Shown here in pieces: positions 16,907 through 25,597 of a stretch of DNA of 64,000 nt; positions within the stretch are counted from its first letter, which is position 1; each line of letters starts with the position of its first letter. The notes beneath the pieces are model-generated. The model worked only from the letters and a program-made list of their open reading frames with translations. It had not been told where the DNA came from and searched no databases. The position numbers and the translations under genes were made by a program. Origin of the DNA: Candidatus Bathyarchaeota archaeon (lineage in GTDB: Archaea; Thermoproteota; Bathyarchaeia; TCS64); NCBI GenBank assembly GCA_018652685.1, contig JABIBQ010000028.1, positions 1-64,000 on the forward strand, given 5' to 3'.

Positions 16907-17648
16907 ACCAGCTGAGCTCCTCTCTGAGGTTCACGACCTCACCGATGATGGTGATGGCCGGCGGCTTGATGCCCGCATTGTAAGTCTTCTCGTGGATGTC
17001 AACGATGGTGCCCACAACTGTCTTTTGATCTGGAGTGGTTCCCTTCTCAATCACCGCCACGGGTGTTGACGGGTCCTTGCCTCCTTTCATGAGCTTGTCC
17101 ATGATGATGGGCATGTTTGTGATTCCCATGAGCACGACCAGCGTATCCACGTTCTTTGCAAGGCTCTCCCAGTCCACTGTGCCCTCCCTTTTAGAGGAAG
17201 CCTCGTGGCCCGTGATGAATGCAACTGATGATGCCATATGTCGCTGGGTCACCGGGATTCCCGCGTACGCGGGGACTGATATGGCCGAGGTGATGCCCGG
17301 GACTATCTCGAAATCGATTCCTGCTGCGTTGAGCACCTGGCCCTCCTCGCCACCCCTGCCGAACAGGAAGGGGTCACCGCCCTTGAGCCTTACAATGGTA
17401 CCCCCGTGCTGTGCCTTCTCCACCAGAAGCTTGTTTATCCTCTCCTGTGTGGCACTGGCCTCACCAGGGTGCTTTCCCACGTAGACCTTCTCGCATGTCT
17501 CGGGCACCAAGTTCAGTATTCCTTCAGTGACAAGCCTGTCATAGAGTAGCACATCGGCCTCGCATAGGAGCCGGTGGGCTTTTATCGTTATCAGTTCCGG
17601 GTCCCCGGGCCCTGATCCAACTAAGTATACTTTTCCTTTTGTCGTCAT
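16899..17648 (-). CDS. cobA: uroporphyrinogen-III C-methyltransferase (SUMT)
   Basis: This enzyme methylates uroporphyrinogen III at C2 and C7 using SAM to make precorrin-2. Signature motifs are YLVGSGPGDPELITIKA at the N-terminus, LKGGDPFLFGRGGEE near 85, and GIPVTQRHMASS near 130. ATG 17648 is preferred to the upstream tracked start at 17657 because homologues begin close to KGKVYLVG. It is a stand-alone methyltransferase without a fused CysG module; the dehydrogenase is encoded separately at the head of the operon. Confidence 0.93.
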   Translation of the reverse strand: MTTKGKVYLVGSGPGDPELITIKAHRLLCEADVLLYDRLVTEGILNLVPETCEKVYVGKHPGEASATQERINKLLVEKAQHGGTIVRLKGGDPFLFGRGGEEGQVLNAAGIDFEIVPGITSAISVPAYAGIPVTQRHMASSVAFITGHEASSKREGTVDWESLAKNVDTLVVLMGITNMPIIMDKLMKGGKDPSTPVAVIEKGTTPDQKTVVGTIVDIHEKTYNAGIKPPAITIIGEVVNLREELSWFE

Positions 17649-18568
17649 TCCTGCCACCTCTCGATGAGTTTGGCTCCTCCCAGGTCCAACATGTCCAGGG
17701 CCGCCTTGTGTCCGAATCCCTCGGGGTCATCGATTCCCCCTTTCTTCGTGTACTGGAAACGGACGCTTCCGTCTGGGGAAAGGACGCTCGCTAGGAGCTT
17801 CAGTCCCTCGTTGACCGTAACTATGACACCTACCGGTGTCTTGCATCCACCGCCCACGGTGGTCATGAACGCCCTCTCCGCAAGGGTGGCCGTCCACGCG
17901 TCGCTGTCTGTGATCTTTCCAAGTGTCTCGACGGCTTCCTTGTTGTCTGCCCTCGCTACGATGGCTAACGCCCCCTGGCACGCCGATGGGGTAAAGTCCT
18001 CCAACGTCAGCAGCTCGGTGATTACGTCTTCCTTTCCCATCCTGATGATGCCTGACTCGGCGAGTATGACGGCGTCGTACTCCCCGTCCCTCATCTTCTG
18101 GATCCTGGTGTCCACGTTGCCCCTGATGAGCTGGATGTCCAGATCTCCCCTCTTGAACAGGACCTGCGCTTTCCTCCTTGGGCTTGCGCTGCCGATTACC
18201 GCGCCCAGTGGCAGGTCAGCCAGGCTCTTGTACTTTATCGAGACAAGTGCGTCCCTCGGTGGCGCTCTTTCGGGTACCGCCGCGACCACCAGTCCCTCAG
18301 GTATCTCCATGGGCAGGTCCTTCATGCTGTGGACCGCAAAGGTCGCCTCTCCGCTGAGTACCACCTCGTCCACCGCTTTCGTGAATACGCCTTTCTCGTT
18401 GATTGCTGAGATTGCCCTGTCCCTGAATTTGTCACCTGAAGTGGTGATGACCAGGGTCTCGACCTGGACCTCCGGTGCCTTCTCGGCCAGGAGTTCCTTG
18501 ATTATGTCTACCTGTATTAGTGCTAGGGGGCTTCCCCTTGTCGCTGCGATTAGTTTCAATTCTGACAT
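17645..18568 (-). CDS. hemC: hydroxymethylbilane synthase (porphobilinogen deaminase)
   Basis: HemC links four porphobilinogens into hydroxymethylbilane. The N-terminus KLIAATRGSPLALIQ and the internal VHSMKDLP near 88 are diagnostic. GCKTPVGV near 234 contains the cysteine that holds the dipyrromethane cofactor. The start is set at ATG 18568 (MSELKLIAATRG), since the tracked upstream extension overlaps hemB and lacks conservation. hemC follows hemB by 1-2 nt and overlaps cobA. Confidence 0.94.
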   Translation of the reverse strand: MSELKLIAATRGSPLALIQVDIIKELLAEKAPEVQVETLVITTSGDKFRDRAISAINEKGVFTKAVDEVVLSGEATFAVHSMKDLPMEIPEGLVVAAVPERAPPRDALVSIKYKSLADLPLGAVIGSASPRRKAQVLFKRGDLDIQLIRGNVDTRIQKMRDGEYDAVILAESGIIRMGKEDVITELLTLEDFTPSACQGALAIVARADNKEAVETLGKITDSDAWTATLAERAFMTTVGGGCKTPVGVIVTVNEGLKLLASVLSPDGSVRFQYTKKGGIDDPEGFGHKAALDMLDLGGAKLIERWQE

Positions 18569-18569
18569 T

Positions 18570-19547
18570 CTACTCCTTGAGCCATTTGGCAGCGTCCTTT
18601 GCATGGTATGTGATGATCATCTCTGCACCCGCGCGCTTTATGGCGGTGAGAATCTCCAGTGCCCCCTTTTTCTCGTCGATCCAGCCGTTTGCGGCCGCTG
18701 CCTTCACCATGCTGAACTCACCGCTGACGTTGTAGGCCGCGGTTGGCATCCTGAACTCGCTGCGAACACTCTGAATCATGTCCAGGTACGCGAGTGCTGG
18801 TTTTACCATGATGATATCGGCACCCTCCTGGATGTCTAAAAGTGTCTCCCTGATGGCTTCCTCCTTGTTGGCAAAGTCCATCTGATACCCCCTCCTGTCA
18901 CCGAAGCTTGGTGCTGACTCCGCGGCGTCCCTGAAGGGTCCGTAAAAGTTTGATGACTGCTTGGCCGAGTACGCCATGATTGGGATGTTGCCGTAACCCG
19001 CCTCGTCAAGGGCTTGCCTGATTGCCCCGACCTGTCCGTCCATCATCCCTGATGGCGCGACCATGTCTACACCTGCCTTTGCGTATGATACCGCCACCCT
19101 TCCGTATAGCTCAAGGGTTATGTCGTTGAGTATCTCGCCGTTCTCGACGATGCCGCAGTGGCCGTGGCTCATGTACTCGCACAGGCACACGTCGCCTATA
19201 ACCATCAGGCTGTTCCCTAGGGCTTCCTTGATTGCCTTGATGGCGTTCTGGGTGATCCCGTTATCGTCAAGTGCTGAGGTTGCTACCTCGTCCTTGAGTT
19301 CCGGGATTCCGAACATCATGACTGCGGGGATTCCAAGCTCCTGGGCCTCCCTTGCCGCCTCTACGATGTCCTTGGGTGGGTACTGGTACTGGTCCGGCAT
19401 TGATCTGATCTCCTCTGGGGTGTCTATTCCCTCCTTGACGAAGAGTGGGTAGATGAAATCGTTGACACTCAGGGAGGTCTCCCTGACCATGTCCCTGAGT
19501 TTCTGGGTGGCTCTTAGCCGCCGCATCCTAAGTTCTGGGTACTGCAT
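18570..19547 (-). CDS. hemB: porphobilinogen synthase (delta-aminolevulinate dehydratase)
   Basis: HemB condenses two 5-aminolevulinates to porphobilinogen. The zinc-site cysteines are present in DVCLCEYMSHGHCG near residue 117, so this is a Zn-dependent type. The Schiff-base lysines lie in AYSAKQSSNFYGP and MVKPALAYLD. ATG 19547 (MQYPELRMRR) is preferred to the tracked GTG three codons upstream. The gene is second in the heme operon. Confidence 0.95.
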   Translation of the reverse strand: MQYPELRMRRLRATQKLRDMVRETSLSVNDFIYPLFVKEGIDTPEEIRSMPDQYQYPPKDIVEAAREAQELGIPAVMMFGIPELKDEVATSALDDNGITQNAIKAIKEALGNSLMVIGDVCLCEYMSHGHCGIVENGEILNDITLELYGRVAVSYAKAGVDMVAPSGMMDGQVGAIRQALDEAGYGNIPIMAYSAKQSSNFYGPFRDAAESAPSFGDRRGYQMDFANKEEAIRETLLDIQEGADIIMVKPALAYLDMIQSVRSEFRMPTAAYNVSGEFSMVKAAAANGWIDEKKGALEILTAIKRAGAEMIITYHAKDAAKWLKE

Positions 19548-19565
19548 ACAGGTCACTTTTTTCCT

Positions 19566-20234
19566 TTAATCATCACTGGATTGAACTTGACTGGCTTTCT
19601 CGATAATCGCCTCGGCGGCCGTCTTTGCTTCCCCGATTTTTCCCGATTCGAGTTTCATGTGGATACCCGGGTCGTTGAATATCTTGTACAACGTGTCCCT
19701 TCTGTCCGAGCTGTTGTTGATCTTTTTCTTGGCCAGCTCCCTCGCGTGGTGCTGGACCTCAAGGTTCAGGCTGTCCATCTCCGTTACCTGTGAGGAGAGC
19801 CTCTTCTTGAGAACCTTCGAGACAATGGGGCTCTTGCCGTCTGTACATATCCCCACCCTGATGCTTCCCCTATGGAAGACGGCAGGTGAGTAGAAATCGC
19901 AAATCTCGGGCATGTCAACCGCGCAGACCAGGACCCTTGACTCCCTCGCCAGCTTTGATACTAGCTGGTTCAGGGTGCGATCGTTTGTGGCTGCGAACAC
20001 CAGCTTTGAGTTCTTGATGTGAGTCCTCAGCGAAGTTGTTGCGTTTTCTAGCTTCTGCTCTACAAGAATTACCTTGCCCTGTTTTCCAAGATCGACCAGG
20101 GTAGGGGTGAAGGTCTCGCTTATGATGGTTACGTCGGCTTGGTGTTTGATGAGCGATTTTGCCTTTCGCTCACCCAACTTGCCGCCTCCTATCACAAGTG
20201 TCTTGCTTCCATCCATTCTTAGATCAATTAGCAC
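19566..20234 (-). CDS. precorrin-2 dehydrogenase (SirC/Met8 N-terminal family)
   Basis: This enzyme oxidises precorrin-2 to sirohydrochlorin with NAD. The N-terminal NAD-binding motif is LVIGGGKLGERKAKSLI. The family segment NDRTLNQLVSKLAR follows, then the conserved CDFYSPAVFHRGSIRVGICTDGKSP region. The tracked start is GTG. It heads the heme operon. Iron insertion into sirohydrochlorin would still be required; a Met8-like chelatase activity of this protein is possible but unproven, and no CbiX-type chelatase gene is in the window. Confidence 0.87.
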   Translation of the reverse strand: MLIDLRMDGSKTLVIGGGKLGERKAKSLIKHQADVTIISETFTPTLVDLGKQGKVILVEQKLENATTSLRTHIKNSKLVFAATNDRTLNQLVSKLARESRVLVCAVDMPEICDFYSPAVFHRGSIRVGICTDGKSPIVSKVLKKRLSSQVTEMDSLNLEVQHHARELAKKKINNSSDRRDTLYKIFNDPGIHMKLESGKIGEAKTAAEAIIEKASQVQSSDD

Positions 20235-20290
20235 TTTTTTACCGCCAGTTTGTTTCCAATCTGTATTGTTTGATTAATCCAGCGGAAATC

Positions 20291-20302
20291 AGATATATAT
20301 CT
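20291..20302 (-). promoter_or_regulatory. TATA box candidate for the heme operon
   Basis: AGATATATATCT lies about 57-68 bp upstream of the first heme gene on the minus strand. It is a perfect palindrome, so it could also serve the opposite strand or bind a dimer. With normal archaeal spacing, transcription would start near 20268. Confidence 0.5.
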
Positions 20303-20469
20303 TACGCTCAAAGCAAATTCTCCTCTCTTTTTCGCTGAAAATAGCAATTACAGTACTTATTTGTAATCATTTTCCCGTTTTGATCAATTTGGTTTATATT
20401 CTATCGACATCATGTACGTTTTGTCTTTTTTTTACCCTCTATCTTACCAACAAGGACATATTGAATCAT
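20303..20469. promoter_or_regulatory. divergent intergenic region, heme operon / arsP
   Basis: Together with the flanking elements this forms a ~330-bp gene-free region between divergent operons. It contains ATTACA...TGTAAT (about 20347-20367), a TGATCA site near 20380, and pyrimidine-rich tracts. No ORF is supported. Confidence 0.4.
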
Positions 20470-20492
20470 TATATATTGGAAATCAATATATA
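20470..20492. promoter_or_regulatory. perfect palindrome TATATATTG-N5-CAATATATA
   Basis: A 9-bp perfect inverted repeat with a 5-nt spacer lies about 77 bp upstream of the permease start. A related imperfect copy follows at 20519-20539, and ATATATGG half-sites lie between them. The cluster is the likely binding region for the PadR regulator encoded two genes downstream. Confidence 0.5.
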
Positions 20493-20518
20493 GGAGTGCG
20501 CCCATATATGGAATGGCG

Positions 20519-20539
20519 ATATATTGGACTCCAACATAT
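20519..20539. promoter_or_regulatory. second ATATATTGG palindrome before the permease
   Basis: ATATATTGG and CCAACATAT are separated by ACT. This is an imperfect copy of the palindrome at 20470 and has the same ATATTGG core. It lies 30 bp upstream of the chosen permease ATG, where a bound repressor would block initiation. Confidence 0.45.
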
Positions 20540-20568
20540 ACGAAACTGGAAGATATTTCCTCTTCATA

Positions 20569-21456
20569 ATGGCTGAGATCATACCCCTGTTCCTCGGCTC
20601 AACGTTCCTCATAGGGCTCTCAATGGAGTACCTCTCCGAGGAGTCCCTGCAAAACTCTCTTGGTGGAAAGAAAGGCATCCTCGGAATGATTTCCGCCGCC
20701 GTCTTCGGGTTCATAACCCCCTTCTGTAGCTGCAGCTCAATCCCGGTCCTGGCCGGGATGGTGGCTGCCGGTCTACCAATAGGTATTCTGACCACGTTCC
20801 TGATAGCGTCCCCATACCCCATCGAGGTCGCGCTGCTCATACTTGCCCCCATGTTCGGCTACAAGTTTGGGCTAGCGTTTGCCCTGGCCGGTACTATCAT
20901 AGCCCTGATGGCTGGATACTTCGTCCATACCCAGAAATGGGACGACCAGGTCAGGGAGGAGGCGACGCTGTTCGCCATCCCGACCGGGCCAGTTGAGGCA
21001 TCCTGCGGATGTGACGACGCTGAGGAGGTACTGGCTGATAGTTTCATCGTGAAGACGAAACGGGCGGCGATCTACTCGTTTGACTTCCTGAAGAAGCTGT
21101 TTCTGTTCGTGGTCCTTGGGGCCGGGGTAGGTGCGGTTATCCACGGGTCCCTGCCCGAGACCCTGCTGGCCACCTACTTGGGTGGTTCAAGCATCTACGC
21201 GGTGCCATTGGCTGCCCTGATAGGTGTGCCCCTTTACGTGGGCATCGTGCCGATGATCCCCATCGTGCTATCTCTCTCCACCAAGGGGGTTAGCATGGGT
21301 GCACTCATCGCGTTCCTCATCACGGCGGCCGCACTGAGCCCGCCCGAGATCATCATGCTCTCGGGGATGTTCAAGCACAAGTACATCGGCTTCTTCGTGG
21401 GGATGGTGATAGTCGGGGCGATAGTGACTGGCTATCTCTTCAACATACTGATCTAG
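20569..21456 (+). CDS. ArsP-type permease (PF03773/DUF318 family)
   Basis: This ~296-residue integral membrane protein has about eight to nine hydrophobic segments. The family motif TPFCSCSSIPVLAGM is near residue 50, and a cytoplasmic loop carries CGCDD near 145. The family includes ArsP, which exports trivalent organoarsenicals, and many uncharacterised permeases. The loop cysteines and the ArsD-like neighbour support export of a thiophilic metalloid. ATG 20569 is chosen because the tracked start at 20524 lies within the operator palindrome and adds no conserved sequence. The next gene starts 5 nt after the stop. Confidence 0.8.
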   Translation: MAEIIPLFLGSTFLIGLSMEYLSEESLQNSLGGKKGILGMISAAVFGFITPFCSCSSIPVLAGMVAAGLPIGILTTFLIASPYPIEVALLILAPMFGYKFGLAFALAGTIIALMAGYFVHTQKWDDQVREEATLFAIPTGPVEASCGCDDAEEVLADSFIVKTKRAAIYSFDFLKKLFLFVVLGAGVGAVIHGSLPETLLATYLGGSSIYAVPLAALIGVPLYVGIVPMIPIVLSLSTKGVSMGALIAFLITAAALSPPEIIMLSGMFKHKYIGFFVGMVIVGAIVTGYLFNILI

Positions 21457-21461
21457 GAGAA

Positions 21462-21785
21462 ATGAAAATGAAAGTTGAACTAATATTGGAAAACCCCATG
21501 GCGGGGGGCTGCGGGTGTAGTGTATCAATGTCAGATAGGATGGCCCTGATGAAGCAGGTTAGGGAGCAGGCCCAGGTCTGGGAGAAGGTGAAGAAGGGCA
21601 ACAAGGGTCACGAGTACACAAGGAGCGTTTTGACTGATCAGGGTCCTGAACATGCCAAGGCTGCCCTTGAGGCCGGCTCTTTACTGCCCCTTGTCTTCCT
21701 GGACTCGGAGCTTGTCCACTCTGGAAGCTATCCGTCAGTGGGAGTATTCGTGGATTTGCTCAACGGGAGAGAGCAGAACACATAA
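21462..21785 (+). CDS. ArsD-like arsenical-binding protein with GGCGC motif
   Basis: At 107 residues this matches ArsD in length and plan. It has an N-terminal beta strand and cysteine motif (VELILENPMAGGCGCS), a helical middle, and a C-terminal LPLVFLDSELVHSGSYPS. That last segment resembles ArsD's LP-hydrophobic-D-G-x-Y/YPS ending in a thioredoxin-like fold. Classical ArsD uses a CC pair plus a distant Cys; here only GCGC is present. It could deliver arsenite or another soft metal to the adjacent permease. ArsD identity is inferred. AGGAG precedes the start closely, and a second ATG lies at 21468. Confidence 0.65.
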   Translation: MKMKVELILENPMAGGCGCSVSMSDRMALMKQVREQAQVWEKVKKGNKGHEYTRSVLTDQGPEHAKAALEAGSLLPLVFLDSELVHSGSYPSVGVFVDLLNGREQNT

Positions 21786-21818
21786 GTCCCCTCCAATCCT
21801 CTTCCTATCGTTCTGGAG

Positions 21819-22187
21819 ATGCCCGTTTTGTCTAAAACCACGTACTGGGAGAAGAGCTTCATGCTGGGCCTGAGCAAGCTCATGGTGCTCAGCGTCCTGA
21901 GGAACGGCCCCGTTCACGGGTACGGTATAATCAAGGAGATCGAGACCAAGAGCAACCAGTGCTGCAGCATCACGCCTGGCAGCATCTACCCGCTCCTGCG
22001 CGACCTTGAGAAGGAGGAGCTCATCGTGAGCCACAAGTCAAAGGTGGGCGGCCGTGACAGGGTCAATTACGAGCTGACTGATGCCGGACGTGAGACCCTG
22101 AAAGAAGCATTGAGAATGTGGGAAATATTCCTCGATGGGACCCGGAACATCTTCTACGACGATGATGCCCCCGAGGTCGAAGCCTAA
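21819..22187 (+). CDS. PadR-family transcriptional regulator
   Basis: The winged helix is typical of PadR: LMVLSVLRNGPVHGYGIIKEI, then TPGSIYPLLRDLEKEELI, and YELTDAGRETL at the wing. The motif SNQCCSIT in the recognition-helix region offers vicinal cysteines that could sense As(III) or another thiophilic ligand. It is the third gene of the ArsP/ArsD-like unit, 33 nt downstream, and is the best candidate to bind the palindromes before the permease. Its 3' end abuts the convergent TPR gene. Confidence 0.83.
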   Translation: MPVLSKTTYWEKSFMLGLSKLMVLSVLRNGPVHGYGIIKEIETKSNQCCSITPGSIYPLLRDLEKEELIVSHKSKVGGRDRVNYELTDAGRETLKEALRMWEIFLDGTRNIFYDDDAPEVEA

Positions 22188-23057
22188 CTAGCTCTTTATC
22201 CTCTTCATATCGACCTCGGCTGACAGGTAGCCGAAGCCACTCCATGCGTTTGTCTCAAGCACTTTTTCCAGCAACCCAACGTAGTTGTCATACTCCCCCC
22301 TGAACCTGTACTCGTTGGCCACGCCGAACCCTGAGGTTACCAGGCTGAGCTGATCCTCGTCGCCCTTGCCACTGATTATGTCCTCTGGCTCAATCTCGCC
22401 CTTGTACATCTTCATGCACTCGTAGTACCCGCCGCTGACGGGGCAGTTCATGTCCGACTTGACGTGGCTGAGGACCTCTTTCACTTCCTCCTCGAAGCCT
22501 AGCCTCTTGAGAATGATATAGTTCCAGTAGACAGACATGATAACGTGGTCGTCGTTGACGGCTATTGCGAGGAGATCATGGAATGCCTTGCTAGCGTTGA
22601 TTGGGTCGCCCTTCATCATGTACGCGAGGCCCAGGTGGTAGTACACATTGGTGTAGAAGGTGTACTCAATGGTCTCCTCCGCGCCTGCCAGGCCACTGGG
22701 CTCCATGAAGTCAGGCTTCTTTAGCATGATGTCAGCCGCCCTCTCCGAGTCTGCGATGGAGTACTCGAACATCCTGAGGCTCAGGAACCTGTGTGCCCTG
22801 TGCCTGAGGAATTCTGGGTCGTCTGGGAACAGTTTCAGTCCCTCGGTGAAGATGTGTATGGCGTCCCTATACCTGCCGACATAGGCGTGCTGCCTGCCTA
22901 GCCAGAGTATCTTCTCCCTGTCGTCGGGGTCTTTCTCCCACTCGGCGAACGCCTTGTTGAACTTGACTAGCTGCTTGTGCTCGGGATCAGGGTAGCTCAC
23001 CGGGTTGTACAGTGGCTCGCCGAATAGGCTGAACCCTTCTGGGGTCTCGATCTTCAT
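22188..23057 (-). CDS. TPR-repeat protein of unknown function
   Basis: This 289-residue soluble protein contains tetratricopeptide-like helices: ILWLGRQHAYVGRYRDAIHI near 49, FLRHRAHRFLSLRMFEYSIA near 83 and YHLGLAYMMKGDPINASKAF near 140. The spacing and A/G/Y positions match TPR units. No catalytic motif is visible, so it is probably a scaffold or adaptor. It is monocistronic and convergent with the PadR gene. Confidence 0.7.
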   Translation of the reverse strand: MKIETPEGFSLFGEPLYNPVSYPDPEHKQLVKFNKAFAEWEKDPDDREKILWLGRQHAYVGRYRDAIHIFTEGLKLFPDDPEFLRHRAHRFLSLRMFEYSIADSERAADIMLKKPDFMEPSGLAGAEETIEYTFYTNVYYHLGLAYMMKGDPINASKAFHDLLAIAVNDDHVIMSVYWNYIILKRLGFEEEVKEVLSHVKSDMNCPVSGGYYECMKMYKGEIEPEDIISGKGDEDQLSLVTSGFGVANEYRFRGEYDNYVGLLEKVLETNAWSGFGYLSAEVDMKRIKS

Positions 23058-23179
23058 GACTCAAGCTGAGCCGGTATCGTATATGAAATCTGTCCTACGG
23101 TCACATTATGTGAGTATGAGACGTGATTCAGCCTTTTATTGAAGAACATGAAACTCAGTTCATCAACGGGTGTGTGAAA

Positions 23180-24403
23180 ATGATCGACTTGTCAACGTAT
23201 ATCCCCCAGCGCATCTCGACACCCGCCAGACGCTTCCTTTCAGCAACCGCCCTAAGCGGCCTCGGGAACGGGGTCTTCAGCGTCATCCTCCAACTTTACC
23301 TCATATCCCTTGGTTTTTCCGGTTCCCAGCTGGGAAGTATATTCATGTGGAGCAGTATCGGCCAACTTTTCCTTACAATCCCAGCCGGCGTGCTGGCTGA
23401 TAGATACGGCGTGAAGCCTGTCATTCTGTTCGGTTTCATCGTCACCGGTATATCCATGGGGATTATGCTCACGGGCAGGACACTGTTCATGTTCAGCGTC
23501 GCCTGGCTACTCCTGGGCGTGGGCAACTCTACCGGCTCCGTATTCGGTCCATTATTTTCCTCATTGTTCGATCCTGATGATCTTGCCAGGGCATTCGGGC
23601 TCCAGGGGGGCATAAATATCGCGTCAACCGCGATTGGAAGCCTGTTCGGGTTGATCCCGCCCCTCCTCGTATCGCGGGCTGGGTTCACGTTGACCAGGTC
23701 CTACTGGTCGATGCTCCTGATTGGTGTTGTTTTCTTCGTAGTGCAGCTTCCGATGTACTACAGTGTCCTGACTTTAGCTGATATCAAAAAGCCTGAAGAG
23801 AAAAAGAGCCGTATCCTTCGTTCACGTGGTGTTGTGGTAAAGTTCTCGATTCTCTACACGATACAGAACCTGGCGTACGGCGCGTTTATCGGGTTATTCC
23901 CGTTCTACGTGAACAAAAAGTACGGGGTAGAGTCCGGTGCCCTCGGAGTTCTCTTTTTCGCCGTGCAGCTAATCAGGGCAGTTGTGAACTTTGGCTCCCC
24001 CAAGATCGCGGACAGGTACGGTTCGGTACGTACCATCACGGCGTCCATTGCTGGAACAGTTCCCTTCTGGCTCCTGTTCACCTGGGCTCCCTCATTTGCC
24101 TGGGTCTCATTGATCTACATTGCACGGATGGCCGTAGCGTCCATCAGCAACCCCTTGATGCCCTCACTCTTCTACCGCATACTATACGAGGACGAGAAGG
24201 CCACCGCCAACTCAATCACCCAGACATCGTCCATGGTCAGTAACATCATTGCCCCGAGACTAGGCGGGCACATGATGGAGAATATCCACTTGGAATCCAC
24301 CGCCGTCATGGGGGCGGGGCTGTATGCACTTTACTCAGCGTCCGTCTACCTGCTGTTGAGGAACGAGAAACCGAAAAATGGCACTGAGGTGCCGTTGGAT
24401 TAG
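23180..24403 (+). CDS. major facilitator superfamily transporter
   Basis: This is a ~407-residue protein with about 12 hydrophobic segments. An MFS signature loop lies between TM2 and TM3 (PAGVLADRYGVKPVILFG, about residue 73), with a weaker repeat in the second half (GSPKIADRYGSVRTITA). ATG 23180 is preferred to the tracked 23123 because TTTTATTG at ~23134 resembles a TATA box and the extension is polar. The substrate is unknown. The aminotransferase gene begins ~30 nt after its stop but has its own TATA box. Confidence 0.88.
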   Translation: MIDLSTYIPQRISTPARRFLSATALSGLGNGVFSVILQLYLISLGFSGSQLGSIFMWSSIGQLFLTIPAGVLADRYGVKPVILFGFIVTGISMGIMLTGRTLFMFSVAWLLLGVGNSTGSVFGPLFSSLFDPDDLARAFGLQGGINIASTAIGSLFGLIPPLLVSRAGFTLTRSYWSMLLIGVVFFVVQLPMYYSVLTLADIKKPEEKKSRILRSRGVVVKFSILYTIQNLAYGAFIGLFPFYVNKKYGVESGALGVLFFAVQLIRAVVNFGSPKIADRYGSVRTITASIAGTVPFWLLFTWAPSFAWVSLIYIARMAVASISNPLMPSLFYRILYEDEKATANSITQTSSMVSNIIAPRLGGHMMENIHLESTAVMGAGLYALYSASVYLLLRNEKPKNGTEVPLD

Positions 24404-24436
24404 AAACTTTATACAGATTACGTGCTTCCATTATCC

Positions 24437-25597
24437 ATGTCATCAGACGATTACTTCAACTTGGCCTCCGTCGAGGGAATGGCCAACTCACTGAACCGAA
24501 AATGGCAGGTCTATCCCAATGACGTTATCCCCCTCTGGCTGGCGAGTCCCGACTTTAGGATAGCTCCGGAGATCAAGGAGGCACTACACCATGCGGTGGA
24601 TGCCGAGGACCTCTACTACAACTCGGATGACCCGACCCGCGAGGCCATGGCCGAGAAGATCGTGCGCGTCAACGGCCAGGAGGTAACATCTGACGATGTC
24701 ATGATCTCCCAGGGCGTCGAGCCACTTCTCTGGCTTGCCGTCATGCACGCGTGCAAGGAGGGTGACGAGGTGGTGATGCCCAACCCCATGTACAACGGCT
24801 TCGTCCACGTCATGGAGGGTCTGAATACCAAGCCAGTCTACTGGGACCTTGACTACGAAGACGGCTACAGGTTCGACGAGGAGCGGCTCAAGGAGATAGT
24901 CAACAAGGACACCAAGCTACTGTGCCTCTGCAACCCCCACAACCCGGCGGGGAGGGTTATGACAAGGGAGGAGTTGAAGGCAGTGGCTGATATCGCTGTT
25001 GACAATCAGATCAAGGTCTTCATGGACGAGCTCTGGGAGGACATCAGGTTCGATGGGAGGGAGCAGGTGACGCTTGCCACGTTGAACCCCGAGATAGAGG
25101 ACTTGACGGCCACATCCTGGGGCGTGTCTAAGACATTCGGTGTCGCGGGGCTCTACCTCGGCTACATGGCCACCACAAACAAGGAGATGCTGGCCGATTT
25201 CAAGCATGAGGCACACAGCCTCCAGCGTGGCTCCAGCACCCTGGCGAGGGCGGCCGCCCCCGTCATGCTGGATGAGACCCTTGACTGGTACAGGAGGGAC
25301 CTGATCACGCAACTGACCAAGGTTCGTGACATCTGCTACAAGCGCCTGAACGAGATATCGGGAGCGTCTTTCCCTGTCGTTGAGGGCACATACGTGCCGT
25401 TCCCCAAGTTTGATTACGGGATGACCAGCGAGGAGCTCCACGAGTACCTTATAAAGGAGGCCAAGGTCGCCCTGAACCCCGGATCGAACTTCGGGCCAGG
25501 CGGCGAAGGCCACATGAGGATCTGCTTCGCCACAAGCGAGGAGATAATGAACGAAACAATGGACAGGATGGAGCGGGCTCTCTCAAAGCTAGCCTAG
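24437..25597 (+). CDS. PLP-dependent class I/II aminotransferase
   Basis: A fold-type I aminotransferase of ~386 residues. The substrate-recognition region IPLWLASPDFRIAPEI at the N-terminus resembles MalY/PatB-like members. NPHNPAGRVMT near 178 and the PLP lysine in TATSWGVSKTFGVAGLYLGY near 236 are standard. GHMRICFATS contains the carboxylate-binding Arg. ATG 24437 is chosen because the TATA candidate CTTTATAC at ~24408 predicts a nearly leaderless transcript. The substrate is uncertain. The 3' end overlaps the convergent HEAT gene by 9 nt. Confidence 0.88.
   Translation: MSSDDYFNLASVEGMANSLNRKWQVYPNDVIPLWLASPDFRIAPEIKEALHHAVDAEDLYYNSDDPTREAMAEKIVRVNGQEVTSDDVMISQGVEPLLWLAVMHACKEGDEVVMPNPMYNGFVHVMEGLNTKPVYWDLDYEDGYRFDEERLKEIVNKDTKLLCLCNPHNPAGRVMTREELKAVADIAVDNQIKVFMDELWEDIRFDGREQVTLATLNPEIEDLTATSWGVSKTFGVAGLYLGYMATTNKEMLADFKHEAHSLQRGSSTLARAAAPVMLDETLDWYRRDLITQLTKVRDICYKRLNEISGASFPVVEGTYVPFPKFDYGMTSEELHEYLIKEAKVALNPGSNFGPGGEGHMRICFATSEEIMNETMDRMERALSKLA

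Noticed and set aside
17664-18839. 391-aa plus-strand ORF
   Set aside because: It is the shadow of hemC and hemB, which carry unmistakable family motifs on the other strand.
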